NCBI RefSeq assembly: GCF_900168295.1
Contig: NZ_FVZL01000002.1
Coordinates: 186,001 to 250,000 of the forward strand
Direction of reading: 5' to 3'
Origin: Arthrobacter sp. P2b
GTDB taxonomy: Bacteria > Actinomycetota > Actinomycetes > Actinomycetales > Micrococcaceae
Length of the DNA stretch: 64,000 nucleotides
The position numbers and the translations under genes are program-made. Below, piece by piece: positions 17,251 through 25,530 of the stretch (position 1 is its first letter; each line of letters begins with the position of its first letter). The notes below the pieces were generated by a model. It saw nothing but the letters and a program-made list of their open reading frames with translations. It did not search any database and had not been told where the DNA came from.

Positions 17251-18657
17251 ATGCCTTTCCTCAACAGAATCCAGCGCTGGGCGGACGAACGGCCGCACCA
17301 CACCGCCGTGGTGGTCGCTGGCCGCCGCCTTTCCTGGGCAGAGCTCCGCGATTCAGCTGCTGATCTGGTTGCGGACACGAAGTCGATTACGCCCCTCTGC
17401 GAGGCCAACTCCACAGGTTTCGCCGTGAAGCTCGCTGCCGCGGTTGCCGGAGGGCGCCAATGCGCAGTCCTTGATCCGGCCTGGCCCCGCCAGTTGCGGG
17501 AAAACATCATCCGCCGCGTGGAAGGGTCGGCGCTTCCCGCCGCAGTGGCCCCGGATGACGCCCTTGCCGACGGGCCGCCGGAGAGCACGTTCCTCATCGG
17601 CCTGACCTCGGGCACCACGTCGGTGCCCAAGGCCTTCACCCGGTCCCGCCGTTCCTGGCAGCAGTCCTTCGAGGCGTCGATCGAATTCTTCGGCCTGCGC
17701 CAGGATGACGTCACCCTGGCCCCCGGCCCGCTGGCGGCCAGCCTGAACCTCTACGCGCTGGCCGAGTGCCTCTACGCCGGGTCCGAGTTCCAGACCCTGC
17801 AAAGTTTCGACGTGGGAGATGTCCACGCCGCGATCACCCACGACCGCGTCACCCGGCTGGTGCTGGTTCCCACCATGTTGCGGATGCTCAGCGAGCGCGG
17901 CCTGACCGGCTGCGTTGACGCGTCCGGCGTGCGGACCATCATCAGCGCCGGCTCCAAACTGGATGCGCGGACCCTCGAAGCCGCCCGCCGCTGGGCCCCC
18001 AACGCCACCATCTTCGAGTATTACGGCGCCTCCGAGCTGAGCTTCGTCTCCGGTGCCGGGCTGCCAGCCGGCCACGTACCGGCTGTGGGCGGGACCGGCA
18101 TTGGCCGTCCCTTTCCCGGCGTGGACGTGCGGATCCTCGACGACGCCGGGACGCCCCTTCCGGACGGGGAATCGGGCAACATCTGCGTACGCAGCGCCCT
18201 GGTCAGCAACGGCTACCTGTGGGGCGACGACGGCCAGGCCCTGAGGTCCTTCAACGGCTGGTTCACCGTGGGGGACCAGGGTTACCTCGACGCGGGGGAG
18301 CTGCATATCCTGGGGCGGCGCGCCGACATGATCCTCACCTCCGGCAAGAACGTCTATCCGCACGAGGTTGAGCTTGCCCTCGCGGCGGTGCCCGGGGTGG
18401 CGGCCGCCGTCGCCGCGGGCATGCCGGACGACCTCCGCGGCCAGCGGGTGGTGGCCGGCGTTGTCCCTGCCCACGGGGGGATCACGGCAATGCAGCTGCG
18501 GGCGGGGCTTGAGGACATCCTGGCCAGGGACAAGCGCCCGCTGCAGTACTACGTCCTCACCGAACTGCCCATCACGGACCGGGGCAAGGTCAGCCGGAAC
18601 CTGCTGCTGGAATGGATTGATACCCGCGACCCCAGAGTCCGGAACCTTGGCGCCTGA
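17251..18657 (+). CDS. AMP-dependent acyl-CoA synthetase / ligase (YhfT-like)
   Basis: 468 residues, short for the ANL family. Adenylation motifs are present: P-loop LTSGTTSVPK (118-127), FEYYGASE (A5-like), GWFTVGDQGYLD and GRRADMILTSGKNVYP (A7/A8), with a C-terminal GKVSRN carrying the catalytic Lys. It should activate a carboxylic acid as acyl-AMP then acyl-CoA. The thiolase gene overlaps its 3' end, and the pair runs tail-to-tail into a bioY transporter cluster. In Bacillus subtilis the homologous trio yhfU(bioY)-yhfT-yhfS is a biotin-regulated operon, so a link to biotin or its precursor is inferred. The acid is unknown. Confidence 0.85.
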   Translation: MPFLNRIQRWADERPHHTAVVVAGRRLSWAELRDSAADLVADTKSITPLCEANSTGFAVKLAAAVAGGRQCAVLDPAWPRQLRENIIRRVEGSALPAAVAPDDALADGPPESTFLIGLTSGTTSVPKAFTRSRRSWQQSFEASIEFFGLRQDDVTLAPGPLAASLNLYALAECLYAGSEFQTLQSFDVGDVHAAITHDRVTRLVLVPTMLRMLSERGLTGCVDASGVRTIISAGSKLDARTLEAARRWAPNATIFEYYGASELSFVSGAGLPAGHVPAVGGTGIGRPFPGVDVRILDDAGTPLPDGESGNICVRSALVSNGYLWGDDGQALRSFNGWFTVGDQGYLDAGELHILGRRADMILTSGKNVYPHEVELALAAVPGVAAAVAAGMPDDLRGQRVVAGVVPAHGGITAMQLRAGLEDILARDKRPLQYYVLTELPITDRGKVSRNLLLEWIDTRDPRVRNLGA

Positions 18658-19834
18658 GATCCTGCCCCCGGAGCGGCAGCCCGTCATCATCGCGGCCCGG
18701 CGGACCCCCGTGTGCCGGATCAACGGCCCTCTGGGAACGCTGCGCGCCCACGAGCTTCTGGCTCCGGTGTTGCGGGAACTGGTGACTTCCTCCGGGGTTG
18801 AACCCGGCGCTGTCGCTGACGTGGTGATGGGGAACGCAGTGGGCGGCGGCGGCAACGTGGCCCGGCTGGCGCTGCTGGAGGCGGGCCTGCCGGTCAGCGT
18901 GCCCGGAATGACGGTGGACCGCCAGTGCGGCTCAGGCCTGGACGCGGTGGTCCTGGCGGCCCGGCTCGTCGCAGCCGGCGGGAATCCCCTGTATCTGGCC
19001 GGGGGAGTGGAGAGTACGAGTACCGCGCCGCTGCGCGCCCACCGGAACGGCGACGGCGGGCCGGAGTTCTACCGGCGCGCCCAGTTCGTGCCGGCCAGCT
19101 TCGGTGATCCGGACATGGGGGAGGCCGCGGAAACAGTTGCGCAGAAGTTTGGCGTGGGCCGGGAGCGCCAGGACGCCTTCGCGCTGGCGAGCCATCGAAG
19201 GGCACTTGCAGCGGCCCAGGCCGGGTATTTCGACGGCGAAATTGTGCCGCTGGGCACCGGTACCGGGACCGTTGCAGCGGACGACGGGCCCCGGCGCGGC
19301 CTGACCGCCGCCGTGATGGCGCGTTTCCCGCCCGTCTTCGTCGACGGGGGGACTGTCACCGCCGGAAACTCATGCTTCGACGCGGACGCCGCATCCGCCG
19401 TCGTTATTACGTCTGTCCAGCGTGCGCAGGAACTGGGGGCAGACGACGGGCTGCTGGTGCTGGGCACCGGGACGGCCGGCGTGCACCCGGAGGTCCTCGG
19501 GGTGGGTGCCGCCAGCGCGGCGCGCGACGTTCTTGACCGCGCAGGTGTGACCGCGGACCAGCTGGACCTGGTGGAGTTCAATGAGGCGTTCGCGTCCCAG
19601 ACGCTTGCCTGCCTTGACGAGCTGGGCATCGACGGGGAACGGGCGAACCTCGACGGCGGGGCGCTGGCCCTGGGCCATGCCTACGGTGCTTCCGGCGCCG
19701 TCCTGGTCACCCGGCTGCTGGCCCAGGCGCGCCGGGCGGACGCTCCGGGCGCCCTGGCGCTGGCCATGATCAGCAGTGCCGGCGGGATGGGTACGGCGGC
19801 ATTGTTCCGGTACCAGCACCTCAACAACGGCTGA
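18647..19834 (+). CDS. Thiolase-fold acyltransferase lacking the second catalytic Cys (YhfS-like)
   Basis: 395 residues. The nucleophile Cys94 (DRQCGSGLDA), NEAFASQ and His344 (LGHAYGASG) of thiolases are present. The C-terminal CxGGG base cysteine is replaced: the segment reads ISSAGGMGTA, with Ser376 where Cys is expected. A condensing or deacylating role other than classical reversible thiolysis is possible. The best start is TTG 18647, which overlaps the ligase stop by 11 bases, because the conserved N-terminal VIIAARRTP begins within a dozen codons of it. Co-transcribed with the acyl-CoA ligase. Confidence 0.83.
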   Translation: MAPEILPPERQPVIIAARRTPVCRINGPLGTLRAHELLAPVLRELVTSSGVEPGAVADVVMGNAVGGGGNVARLALLEAGLPVSVPGMTVDRQCGSGLDAVVLAARLVAAGGNPLYLAGGVESTSTAPLRAHRNGDGGPEFYRRAQFVPASFGDPDMGEAAETVAQKFGVGRERQDAFALASHRRALAAAQAGYFDGEIVPLGTGTGTVAADDGPRRGLTAAVMARFPPVFVDGGTVTAGNSCFDADAASAVVITSVQRAQELGADDGLLVLGTGTAGVHPEVLGVGAASAARDVLDRAGVTADQLDLVEFNEAFASQTLACLDELGIDGERANLDGGALALGHAYGASGAVLVTRLLAQARRADAPGALALAMISSAGGMGTAALFRYQHLNNG

Positions 19835-19852
19835 TTCCCTGCAGGCGGAGGT

Positions 19853-20476
19853 TCAGTCCTCCGCTTCGCCCAGGCCGCGGGCGGCGAGCGCCTCGCCGGT
19901 CTGGCGGGCAAAGGCCACCGAGGTGATAAACACCGGCAGGACCAGTGCACGCGGATTGCGTTCGAGGCCGCGGGCCCGGGCGGAATCCCGGACGTCCGCG
20001 AAGGTCCCGGCGATGTAAGGGATGCTGCGGAGCATGATCCCGATGGTCAACGCGAAGCGTTCCGGATCCGCGCCGAACCTCGTGAAAGGGCCTGCCGCCT
20101 TGACCACGCCGTCCAGGAGCTGCTGCACGGGGGTGGTCGCGGTGAGCAGGGACGCGGCAACGACGCAGACGAGGATGTTCAGGACGATCCGGGCCGCGGT
20201 GGGTGCACCCAGCTGCCACCACTGGAACAGCCCGATCACCAGCAGGACCGCGGCGAGCGGGCGGACGGCGCCCCACAGCCTCTTCAGGCCGGCCCCCGTC
20301 AGCAGGAACAGGCCGCAGAGGCCGGCGAGCACCAGCAGCGAAATGCGCCAGTCCACGATGGCGAAGGACGCAAGGCCGCAGGCGAAGACCAGCAGGAATT
20401 TCACTGCCAGCGGCGACCGGTGGACCAGGGAATCTCCCGGGACGTAGTTGGCCAGCAGGAAGCCGTGGCCCCTCAT
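19853..20476 (-). CDS. bioN: ECF transporter T component (BioN-type)
   Basis: 207 residues with about five membrane spans. The two Ala-Arg-Gly coupling signatures of energy-coupling-factor T proteins are visible (SARARG and LAARGLG near the C-terminus); they dock onto the ATPase. Third gene of bioY-bioM-bioN on the minus strand and overlapping the ATPase gene by 4 bases. With BioY it should import biotin. Confidence 0.85.
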   Translation of the reverse strand: MRGHGFLLANYVPGDSLVHRSPLAVKFLLVFACGLASFAIVDWRISLLVLAGLCGLFLLTGAGLKRLWGAVRPLAAVLLVIGLFQWWQLGAPTAARIVLNILVCVVAASLLTATTPVQQLLDGVVKAAGPFTRFGADPERFALTIGIMLRSIPYIAGTFADVRDSARARGLERNPRALVLPVFITSVAFARQTGEALAARGLGEAED

Positions 20477-21210
20477 CGTTGTGGTCCCCGCGCTTGCAGG
20501 TTGTCCAGGCTTTCCGAGCAGAGCGCGCGGTAGGCGTTCACGGCATCTGCGGCGGCGCCGTCAAAGGCTACTTTCCCTTGTTCGATGACCAGCACGCGGT
20601 CCATTTCCAGGGCGAGTTCGAGGTCGTGGGTGGACATGATGATCTGCTGGTCAAGGCCGGCCAGGGTCCTGCGCAGGAGTTCGCGGTTGCGCAGGTCCAG
20701 CAGGGTGGACGGTTCGTCCAGGACCAGCACCGCGGGATCCACCGCCAGTACGGCGGCGAGCGCCATCAGCTGGCGTTCGCCGCCGGACAGTTCGTAGATG
20801 CTTTGGTCGGCCAGGTGCAGCAGCCCGAGCCGGTCCAGGGCCGCTTCGGCGAGCCTGCGCCGCTCGGTTCCATTTTTGACGGAGCGGCGGAGCGACAGCT
20901 CCACGTCCTCCCGCCCGGTGGGCATGACCAGCTGGGAGAGGGGATCGGTGAAGACAAAGCCGACGCTCCGGCGGACTTTGCGGACGGCACGGACTGTATC
21001 GTCGCCGTCGACCGCTACCGTGCCCGCCGTGGGCTGGATGAGGCCGTTGACCAGGCGCAGCAGCGTGGACTTCCCGGATCCGTTGGCGCCAATGACTCCC
21101 ACGCGCTGCTCCGTGAGCTGCAGGGTCACATCTTCCAGGAGGACCTTGGGTTCCGGCCGGTGGTCCAGCGGAACAGCTACCGCTACCTGGTCAAACGTCA
21201 CGTCGGGCAT
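20473..21210 (-). CDS. bioM: ECF transporter ATPase (BioM-type)
   Basis: 245 residues. Walker A GANGSGKST, signature ELSGGERQL, Walker B VLVLDEPSTLLD and an ECF-type Q-helix region (SQLVMPTGREDV). It energises the BioY/BioN importer. ATG 21210 was chosen: AGGATCCACC precedes it and the conserved N-terminus starts here, whereas the open frame back to 21462 lies inside bioY. It sits 8 bases after bioY. Confidence 0.88.
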   Translation of the reverse strand: MPDVTFDQVAVAVPLDHRPEPKVLLEDVTLQLTEQRVGVIGANGSGKSTLLRLVNGLIQPTAGTVAVDGDDTVRAVRKVRRSVGFVFTDPLSQLVMPTGREDVELSLRRSVKNGTERRRLAEAALDRLGLLHLADQSIYELSGGERQLMALAAVLAVDPAVLVLDEPSTLLDLRNRELLRRTLAGLDQQIIMSTHDLELALEMDRVLVIEQGKVAFDGAAADAVNAYRALCSESLDNLQARGPQR

Positions 21211-21218
21211 GGTGGATC

Positions 21219-21860
21219 CTAGGCGTTGGCAGGCTGGGGAACGCTGCGCTTGACCCGGCGCACCAGGATGTCCGGGAATGCGCGGTGCAGGGCAACGGCG
21301 ATGACGGCCGCGAGGATGTTTTTGATGATGTCGCCGGGGTAGAAGACCACGTCGCTCAGGAATGCCTGGCCGAGTGTCGCCTTGGTGTTGAGCGCGATGC
21401 CGGCGATGCCCAGCGAGTGCACCACCACCACGCTGGTAACGGTGGCCGAAAGGAACAGCCACAGCGCACGGGCTTTGGTGGTCCGGCGGATGACCACGGT
21501 GGCCAGCCAGCCCACAACAAGGGCGGCGATGGGGAACGCGAGGATGTAACCGGCCGAGGGTCCGGCCAGGATGCCCAGGCCGCTGCGGCCCTGGCTGAAG
21601 ATGGGCAGCCCGGCGAGGCCGAGGAGGACGTAGAGGCCGACGGCGGCGAAGCCCCTTCCAGGGCCGAGCACCAGGCCGGTGAGCATCACGGCCAGGGTCT
21701 GGAAGGTGATGGGGACGCCGAAGCCGTTGACGGCGAGTCCGGGCACCAGCGCCGATCCCGCCACCAGGGCCGCGAAGACGGCGATGAGCCCGAGGTCTGT
21801 GGCGTTCCAGCGGCGCTTTTTGTTTGAGGTGCTTTTGACGGCTGTGTCAGTGTTGCTCAT
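21219..21860 (-). CDS. bioY: Biotin transporter substrate-binding component BioY
   Basis: 213 residues with about six membrane spans. BioY signatures are clear: GVPITFQTLAVMLTGLVLGP, VYLLLG-like YVLLGLAGLPIFSQG, GPSAGYILAFP and the late FYPGDIIKN segment. It captures biotin in the membrane for the ECF module encoded downstream. ATG 21860 is preferred over an upstream in-frame ATG at 21884. The upstream region (21861-21960) has GTACA and TGTAC arms 12 bases apart but no clear match to the BioQ consensus I remember. Confidence 0.92.
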   Translation of the reverse strand: MSNTDTAVKSTSNKKRRWNATDLGLIAVFAALVAGSALVPGLAVNGFGVPITFQTLAVMLTGLVLGPGRGFAAVGLYVLLGLAGLPIFSQGRSGLGILAGPSAGYILAFPIAALVVGWLATVVIRRTTKARALWLFLSATVTSVVVVHSLGIAGIALNTKATLGQAFLSDVVFYPGDIIKNILAAVIAVALHRAFPDILVRRVKRSVPQPANA

Positions 21861-22013
21861 GGCGGTCCTGTCGGGGTTGTACAAGCGGAATCTAGTGTAC
21901 TGCCGACGTTACCGGCGCCGCTGTGGGGCCATTTTGTAGGGGGCCTACTAAGGCCGGTCCGTGGCTTTGATGGCTGGGTACTAACTGAGTTTCACGAACT
22001 CCATGCATCCCTC

Positions 22014-22493
22014 CTAGCGCGTGATGGTGAATGTCTCCATTGGCGTTGCGCAGGAGACAAGCTCAAGTTGTGGAATTCCTGTTGCACGGTTGTTTTTGCC
22101 GGTGTCATCGCACCAGTCGATATGGTGCGGCATTGCGGTGACGATCGCTTCTCCAACCGCTGACTCTTCAGGCACAGTGAAGGTAAACGTGAACTCCCCG
22201 GCTTCAGTCATTGGCGCCCTTGCACTGATGACTTCAACGCCACTGTGGTCGGTGACGCTTACTTGGACCTGGGCATTGGAGCCATATTGGGGGTTACAGT
22301 CCGCCGCGGGTGCTGCGACTGTCACTGCCGCCCCTGGTTTAGCAATTGTTGGACTCACCGAATAGGCAGGCGGGAAGCAAGGCGGCTGCTGACCGCTGGG
22401 TGGTTCCTCACGCGGCGACGAGTTGCAGGCACCTGCGGTGACTACCAGAACAACACCAAGCAGCAGCGCGGAATATCCGTCAGCGAGCTTCAT
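22014..22493 (-). CDS. Small lipoprotein of unknown function
   Basis: 159 residues. Signal peptide with lipobox TAGAC-N, so it is a lipidated extracellular protein. After a Pro-rich linker the mature part looks beta-rich and Ig-like, with paired cysteines (CFPP and DCNPQ near the front; DWCDD and SCAT near the end). The start ATG 22493 overlaps the stop of the upstream VOC gene by 4 bases (ATGA), so the two are probably translated together, although no functional link is obvious. Confidence 0.65.
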   Translation of the reverse strand: MKLADGYSALLLGVVLVVTAGACNSSPREEPPSGQQPPCFPPAYSVSPTIAKPGAAVTVAAPAADCNPQYGSNAQVQVSVTDHSGVEVISARAPMTEAGEFTFTFTVPEESAVGEAIVTAMPHHIDWCDDTGKNNRATGIPQLELVSCATPMETFTITR

Positions 22494-22936
22494 GTACCGG
22501 AGTCTTTGTTCAGTTCCTCGGCGAGCATCACGAGGATTCCGCTGGGGCCGCGGAGGTACGTGAGCTTGTAGATGTCTTTGTAGGTCGCCACCCCGCGCAG
22601 CGGATGGCATCCGTGCTTCGCTGCTACCTTAAGTGCCTCGTCGATATCGTCGACCGAGAAGGCCACGCGGTGCATGCCGATGTCGTTGGGCCGGGTCGGG
22701 TTCGACTCGATCGCTTCGGGGTGGATGTATTCGAAGAGCTCAAGCCGGCCGTGGCCGTCCGGGGTCTGGAGCATCGCAATCTTGGCATGGTTCCCGTCAA
22801 GTCCCACAGCAGTGTCGGTCCACTCCCCGCTGACCGTGTCACGGCCCACCACGGTAAGACCGAGATCGGTGAAAAAGGCGATTGCTGCTTCGAGGTCGCG
22901 AACGGCGATACCGACGTTCTCCAGTTTGATGGCCAT
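22490..22936 (-). CDS. VOC (glyoxalase/epimerase) family protein
   Basis: 148 residues with two betaalphabetabetabeta modules. It resembles methylmalonyl-CoA epimerase/glyoxalase members: NVGIAVRDLEAAIAFF at the N-terminus, GRLELFEY, MHRVAFSVDDID and GILVMLAEE. Three of the four usual metal ligands are seen (Glu, His, Glu), while the first is Asn7 instead of His. The substrate is unknown. It overlaps the downstream lipoprotein gene by 4 bases. Confidence 0.8.
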   Translation of the reverse strand: MAIKLENVGIAVRDLEAAIAFFTDLGLTVVGRDTVSGEWTDTAVGLDGNHAKIAMLQTPDGHGRLELFEYIHPEAIESNPTRPNDIGMHRVAFSVDDIDEALKVAAKHGCHPLRGVATYKDIYKLTYLRGPSGILVMLAEELNKDSGT

Positions 22937-22995
22937 GCGTTGAAAGCTACCAAGGCGGACCGGCCAGCTCCAGAGGCGGAGGAACGAGGGGCGGG

Positions 22996-23406
22996 TCAGA
23001 TACCAAGTATTCGGCGCTTGGCCGCTGCAAATTCTTCCGCGGTGAGAGCACCCTGGGAATAGAGGTTCGCTATGACGACAAGATCAGCTGCTAAGGATTC
23101 CTTCGCGGCTGCTCTGCCTGCGTTCTTCACACGATGCTTTCCTGCGACGGAAGAAACGGGCGCTGGCTTTGTCGTGCTCCTGGTCACCGCGTACAAAACG
23201 AGCAGGATTGCACCGAGAACTGCCACCGCAATTCCCAGGGGCATGGATATGTGGGAATGTGAGGCGGTTCCGATGACCGCTATTGCCATCCCGGCACCAG
23301 CCAATCCGACACCGGATACCCATCCTGCTGTCTCACGGAGGGGGTGCTTCCCTCTGAACTCAAAGAAAAACCCGCCGGTCTCAGTCGGAGCCGTGTGCTC
23401 GTTCAT
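22996..23406 (-). CDS. SHOCT-domain membrane protein
   Basis: 136 residues. Two membrane spans (about 28-48 and 53-72), a basic linker and a C-terminal SHOCT motif (LYSQGALTAEEFAAAKRRIL), a short helical domain found at the ends of many bacterial membrane proteins and thought to mediate oligomerisation. ATG 23406 was chosen because the extension to 23454 lacks family-like sequence. Function unknown. Confidence 0.75.
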   Translation of the reverse strand: MNEHTAPTETGGFFFEFRGKHPLRETAGWVSGVGLAGAGMAIAVIGTASHSHISMPLGIAVAVLGAILLVLYAVTRSTTKPAPVSSVAGKHRVKNAGRAAAKESLAADLVVIANLYSQGALTAEEFAAAKRRILGI

Positions 23407-23707
23407 GTGTGAAGGATAGACCCGCCCCTCGCAAGGGAACACCCCGTTTTCCAAGAGCCTCCTCTAAAGGGGCGGTCCAGAAACTGTTCCCCCCTACTAC
23501 CCGCCCGTAGCGTAGCGCCGCGTTTTTGAGCAGGAGCATACTGGTTACGCCGCTCACCTCGATGGACGATAAACGCGCCCGAGTGGCTCATTCGCCGGCA
23601 GTTCCCGGGGAAATCTGCCGGCATCCTGGCGAAGGTGGAATATGCCTTTTCACGCTTCGCATCCCTTGTAGAAACGATATCGGTCTCAGAGGGGTAGAAG
23701 ATCAAGA
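23407..23707. other. Intergenic region, no gene seen
   Basis: About 300 bases between divergent genes. It must hold promoters for both flanking genes, but I recognise no clear operator, repeat or RNA gene. An AT-richer patch at about 23655-23705 precedes the exported-protein gene, which has AGAAGATCAAG before its ATG. Confidence 0.4.
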
Positions 23708-24244
23708 ATGAAACGCACCAGGACGGGACTCCTGTCGATGGTGGCCGCAGCAGCGCTTGCCATGGGACTGGCTCCCGGGACCGCGCTCGCCCATGGAGGG
23801 TCAGGGCACGGAGGCTCGGACCACAGCGACGACTGGCGGAACAATGACGATCAGCGCCGGCTGGTCAATGTCCTGCGCCACGTCACCGACGAATATCGCT
23901 GGCTGGAGAACGCCAAGGCGGACGGTTATGAGGAAATAACCAAATGCATCGAAGATCGTGGTGTGGGAGCCATGGGCTTCCACTACGCGAAGAATGACCT
24001 GATCGATGACAAGACCCAGGCCCGAAAGCCTGAGGTTCTCGTGTACATGCCCAATAAGTACGGGCGGTACAAGCTGGTAGCCGTTGAGTTCATATCGACG
24101 GCGGCCCATCAACCTTCGATTGCCGGCGTCAAATTCGAAACCGGACCGTTCGAGGGGTCCTGGGCGCTCCACGCATGGATTTGGAGGGACAACCCGAGCG
24201 GCATGTTCGCAGCCTACAACCCGGACTTGCGCTGCCCGAAGTAA
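23708..24244 (+). CDS. Exported protein of unknown function
   Basis: 178 residues. A classic signal peptide (MKRTRTGLL to ALA-H, cleavage about residue 28) exposes a His/Gly-rich mature N-terminus with about five His in 16 residues, which could bind metal. The rest is a compact domain ending in LHAWIWRDNPSGMFAAYNP, a motif seen in uncharacterised secreted proteins. There is one Cys near 80 and one near the C-terminus, a possible disulfide. Monocistronic and followed by a strong hairpin. Confidence 0.7.
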   Translation: MKRTRTGLLSMVAAAALAMGLAPGTALAHGGSGHGGSDHSDDWRNNDDQRRLVNVLRHVTDEYRWLENAKADGYEEITKCIEDRGVGAMGFHYAKNDLIDDKTQARKPEVLVYMPNKYGRYKLVAVEFISTAAHQPSIAGVKFETGPFEGSWALHAWIWRDNPSGMFAAYNPDLRCPK

Positions 24245-24309
24245 TCCCCTGGTGGTGGTCGGGCCTGTGCACTGCTCAACGCCAACGCGCACCCTGTAAT
24301 CACCGGACG

Positions 24310-24340
24310 GACGCTCCTGCACGTCGCGTGCAGGAGCGTC
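24310..24340. terminator. Bidirectional terminator
   Basis: A perfect 14-bp stem: GACGCTCCTGCACG (24310-24323) with its complement at 24327-24340 and a 3-base loop, between the convergent exported-protein and radical SAM genes. Confidence 0.85.
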
Positions 24341-24350
24341 TCCGCGTGCC

Positions 24351-25415
24351 TCAGAACGCGTAACGGATGCGGCAGTAGGGCGCGATGTCCTCAATCAGCG
24401 CGGTCAGTTGACGCACGTAGCGGCCCTTGGTTCCTGAACGGTAGCGGACGTTGCTGAAGCCGTTGGACGAGACCTTCGATTCCTGCAGGTCCGGGCGCCA
24501 CAGCACGTTCTCGGCCTGCGGATGCCACCCCAGGTTGACCTCATGGAGCCGCTCGTTGTGCGTCAGGAAGATGACTTCTGCCGCGAGTTGGGCCTTGGCT
24601 GCGGCTGTCAGGGTGGCATCAAGCTGGCGTAGCAACTCCTCCCAGTCGCGCAGCCAGGTGTCGGTGATGATGACGGGGGAGAAGTTGACGTGCACCTCGT
24701 ACCCGGCATCCACAAAGTCGTTGATCGCAGCCATGCGTTCAGCCACCGGCGAGGTCCGGACGTCAATCGATTTGGCTAAAGCCGCGGGCATGAGCGAAAA
24801 GCGGATCCTGGTGTGGCCGCCGTGGTCCCAGCCGAGCATCGCCGGGTTCACGTACTTGGTGGCAAAGGACAGCTTGGCGGTGGGCAGGTCGCGGAAAAGC
24901 GTAACGAGGTCCTCCACGTTGTCGCTGATCAGCGCGTCGACGGAGCAGTCGCTGTTTTCGCCGATGTCGTAGACCCAGAGTTCCGGGTCGCACTGGTTGG
25001 GCTCCAGCTTCATGCCCTGGCGGGTCGCGTGCCGTTCAAGGGCGCCGGCAATCTGGCCGATGTTGGCAAACACGGTTACCGGGTTGCTGTACCCCTTGTG
25101 CCGGGGCACGTAGCAGTAGGCGCAGGCCATGGCGCAGCCGTTTGCGGTGGAGGGGGCAATGAAGTCCGCGGACCGGCCGTTCGGCTTGACGGTCAGCGCC
25201 TTCTTGACGCCGAGGACCAGCGCCTCGGTCTTGATGCGGGACCAGCGCGGCACGTTCGTTTCATCCCCGTGCAGCTCGGGGATGTTCCAGTGGTTGTCGA
25301 CAAGCACGACGTCGGCGTCCGGCCAGCGTTCCACGACCTCCTTGCCGCGGGGCAGCTCCAGGGCAGCGGGCTGCGCGTAGATGCGGCGGATTTGCAGCAG
25401 CCGGTTGAATTCCAC
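24351..25415 (-). CDS. Radical SAM protein, spore photoproduct lyase-like family
   Basis: 354 residues. The radical SAM cluster motif CX3CX2C is at about 94, 98 and 101 (GCAMACAYCYV). The flanking PSTANG and VPRHKG context is that of the spore photoproduct lyase family proteins of non-sporulating actinobacteria; this organism is not a spore former, so true SPL activity is doubtful. GTG 25415 was chosen because GGGAG lies about 10 bases upstream and VEFNRLLQI is the usual start; a TTG at 25439 is possible. Confidence 0.83.
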   Translation of the reverse strand: MEFNRLLQIRRIYAQPAALELPRGKEVVERWPDADVVLVDNHWNIPELHGDETNVPRWSRIKTEALVLGVKKALTVKPNGRSADFIAPSTANGCAMACAYCYVPRHKGYSNPVTVFANIGQIAGALERHATRQGMKLEPNQCDPELWVYDIGENSDCSVDALISDNVEDLVTLFRDLPTAKLSFATKYVNPAMLGWDHGGHTRIRFSLMPAALAKSIDVRTSPVAERMAAINDFVDAGYEVHVNFSPVIITDTWLRDWEELLRQLDATLTAAAKAQLAAEVIFLTHNERLHEVNLGWHPQAENVLWRPDLQESKVSSNGFSNVRYRSGTKGRYVRQLTALIEDIAPYCRIRYAF

Positions 25416-25530
25416 GGTTCCATTCTCCCAAGGCGGCAAGGATGGCGCGGGCAGTTAAGCCCACGGCATGTGCTGTGGCGGCCATCATCCCCTGCCCGGG
25501 TCATTCCCGCCGCGCTAGACTGGAGCGATC

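Noticed and set aside
17353..18855. 500-codon minus-strand frame over the acyl-CoA ligase
   Set aside because: The ligase motifs on the plus strand are complete, and the antisense product has no domain or ribosome-binding site.
21861..22013. Possible BioQ operator upstream of bioY
   Set aside because: I looked for a TGAAC-N3-GTTAC-like dyad and found none; GTACA/TGTAC arms 12 bases apart are too short to call.
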